In this document: piece by piece, positions 62,058-64,000 of the stretch
Layout of the letters: the number at the start of each line of letters is the position of its first letter
Numbering within the stretch: the first letter of the stretch is position 1
Program-made: the position numbers and the translations under genes
Notes under the pieces: model-generated
Databases searched by the model: none
Seen by the model: only the letters and a program-made list of their open reading frames with translations
What the model was told of the DNA's origin: nothing
Assembly (NCBI GenBank): GCA_905250125.1
Contig: CAJNOL010000409.1
Location: 62,001 to 126,000, forward strand
DNA: 64,000 nucleotides
Source of the DNA: Rotaria sordida
Lineage: Eukaryota > Rotifera > Eurotatoria > Philodinida > Philodinidae
Direction of reading: 5' to 3'

Positions 62058-64000
62058 TGATAATGAAATGAGAAGTGAAACAGAATTTTTATATTGTGCG
62101 TTTTGCATAATCATGAAAATAAAAGTCGTTTGGGTGGAATTCTCCAATTTAATATTCAGTTCTCGTTGTATTTTCCCCACAATAACAACAAACAGATTCT
62201 ATTGCCAGTATGACTCAAAAGATACGAAATTCTATTGACAATATGACTCGTAAGAAATACTTGAATGTCAGTATCAGGAATTGCGCACACAAGCATTAAC
62301 AAATTTTTCGTATTTTGCATTTTTTTCTCTACTGTTCTTTTTTGATAAAAATAAACGTTGGAGTTTTATACACGAATTTTTCTTCACCTATCTCAGATAC
62401 AGTGTGGAAGTTAAAACTGTTTTTTAAAAATTTGATAGTTGAGAAAAATGGCAAAAAAGTTAAAATAATTATAGCTTGGGTTGTAATTATCAATCATTTT
62501 AACTTGTTTGACTATTTCAATAGATTTAATTAAGTTGAAATAATAATTATTTTGATTTAATTGACATATTTAATAAATTAAATTAAAATATTTGTATTTC
62601 ATCCTTCTTTACTTCGAAAACTTAGTATTTATAGATTATTCTCTGTGAGTATTATTTCATGTATTCATCTGCAAGTTTCGTTATCCTGTAGTTATCCGTT
62701 GCCTGTAAATGACATGATGCTATTCTTTACTGTCCAACACTGAGTTTTTTCTATCTTAACAGCTATGAACGAAACGCTGAAATTACACTCATTTTTATTG
62801 AACATATATTGATCAAGCATGCATGATTTTGAATTAAAAGTATGTCCTTAAAAGTTTCATAATAGAGTAAATCGGTCGAATGTTGAAATTGTTATAACTT
62901 TCAGCCATAGTTATAATCGTAAACTTTACTTACAATAGAGGTGTTTGTGTTGTAAGTTAAAAAGGCTAATCAAATATTCGATATTTCTGATACTTTTTGC
63001 TGTTCCACTTTTCTGATTAAATGCAGAGTTTCTCATCGTTAATAAGCACGAAATTTTTTATCAAGAAAACAAAAAACGGTTTTGAAACTGAGAATATTGA
63101 TCACATTAAAATCTTGAAAAATAAATTCAAATGTTCTAAATTAGAAGAAAATGTCTTCTCTGATTTAAATTGAATTTGATTCATTTGAGTTTGATATTAT
63201 CTTTTATTGAATGTTCAGGTATAAAAAAGACATCTTGATTCAATGTTTATTGTAGGATATGTTGTATATAGTTGATTACAGTCTTTTGATTACTACCGTG
63301 CACATTGTCGTTATGAGCATCTTCAGACAAATTTTGTCTTGTTAATATATGATGAATAGTTGACAAATTTAGTTCATTACAATCAGCGTAATGTTTTTTA
63401 CACAATAAATCGAAGTCATATTTGAATATCGTTGCAATTTATCAAAGAAACAACGTTTATTTTTTTATAGTAGACACAAAATGTAAGNNNNNNNNNNNNN
63501 NNNNNNNNNNNNNNNNNNNNNNNNNNNNNNNNNNNNNNNNNNNNNNNNNNNNNNNNNNNNNNNNNNNNNNNNNNNNNNNNNNNNNNNTAATCGAAAAGAA
63601 ACAATGAACGAGATAGAAAAGATATGTAAGCAATATCAAAAAAGAAGTACGTAGAAAAATACACGAAGGAGAAAGAAAGGAAAAAAAGAAAATGATATAT
63701 ATATAGACTCCACCATATAGTACTACAGAGACGGTTCTGATGTCAAAATAATAACAGAACAACAGAAGATATGTACGTAGCCATAATTCTTTCAGCATCA
63801 GATAAGGATCAACACTTCATGCTTATATTCACTTTCTGAGACTACTTCAAACCAGACTTTTGGTATGAAACATGTCTTAAATGTTATCGCATGATCAACC
63901 GAAATATTCTCGAGATTCTGTCAGATCACAATCGATTTTAGACTTTAACCACATCTTTATGATGAGCATCCAGAGCTCTAGTAGATCGAATAGATATTGA
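62058..64000. other. Intergenic, no gene recognised
   Basis: Promoter side of the FAD enzyme, then A+T-rich DNA with no supported gene. Includes the second scaffold gap and flanking purine-rich sequence (AGAAAGGAAAAAAAGAAAATG at about 63671). Confidence 0.5.
63488..63587. other. Assembly gap (100 N)
   Basis: Exactly 100 N. Any ORF spanning it is an artefact. Confidence 0.99.

Noticed and set aside
1-64000. CRISPR arrays, operons, prokaryotic promoters, telomeric repeats
   Set aside because: Looked for and not found; spliced genes show that this is eukaryotic chromosomal DNA, and no tandem telomere-like array is present.

Overview
The window is a gene-sparse, very A+T-rich stretch of a eukaryotic nuclear genome. 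The genes are those of a ciliated animal: PRC1, taxilin, LIN7, IER3IP1, EXOC4, a p24/TMED cargo receptor and the axonemal dynein chain DNAI2. All have GT-AG introns, many only about 45-60 bases long. The rapidly diverging rhodopsin-like receptors, the many DNA transposons and fold-back elements, and a FAD oxidoreductase and an ADP-ribosylglycohydrolase of prokaryote-like type suggest a small invertebrate such as a bdelloid rotifer. That placement is inference; the sequence holds no species marker I can name. Two runs of exactly 100 N (42761-42860, 63488-63587) are scaffold gaps.

Layout. 1-4.4 kb: no gene; an inverted-repeat element with a 10-base flanking duplication. 4.4-8.6 kb (-): PRC1, whose 2-kb intron carries a fold-back element. 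9.5-10.35 kb: a second, nearly palindromic element with 280-base arms. 12.0-14.2 kb (+): ADP-ribosylglycohydrolase fused to a SAM domain. 18.2-18.5 kb: a small palindromic MITE. 19.1-21.0 kb (-): taxilin. 24.0-25.9 kb (-): LIN7 and IER3IP1. 27.5-36.7 kb (-): EXOC4/Sec8, five exons with introns up to 3.1 kb, one holding a 964-base fold-back element. 39.5-48.2 kb: a transposon graveyard with a decayed receptor gene, a DDE-transposase-like gene broken by a stop codon and a gap, a gutted mariner, and a 2.8-kb IS630/Tc1-like element with terminal inverted repeats of several hundred bases. 48.8-54.1 kb: TMED (+) and DNAI2 (-), tail to tail with 10 bases between their stop codons. 56.5-57.6 kb (+): an intact receptor, paralogue of the decayed one. 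58.3-58.8 kb: another fold-back element. 60.8-62.1 kb (-): the FAD oxidoreductase.

For PRC1, taxilin, LIN7, IER3IP1, EXOC4, TMED, DNAI2, the receptor, the FAD enzyme and the glycohydrolase I joined exons by hand. The reading frames close exactly (584, 495, 203, 88, 1012, 217, 566, 334, 385 and 567 residues), which supports the models. The genes do not form an operon or pathway. EXOC4, TMED, IER3IP1, taxilin and LIN7 all act in membrane traffic or cell polarity, but these are housekeeping functions and the clustering may be chance. The most unusual material is the set of unrelated long-arm fold-back elements, two of which have inflated the introns of essential genes, and the glycohydrolase-SAM fusion.
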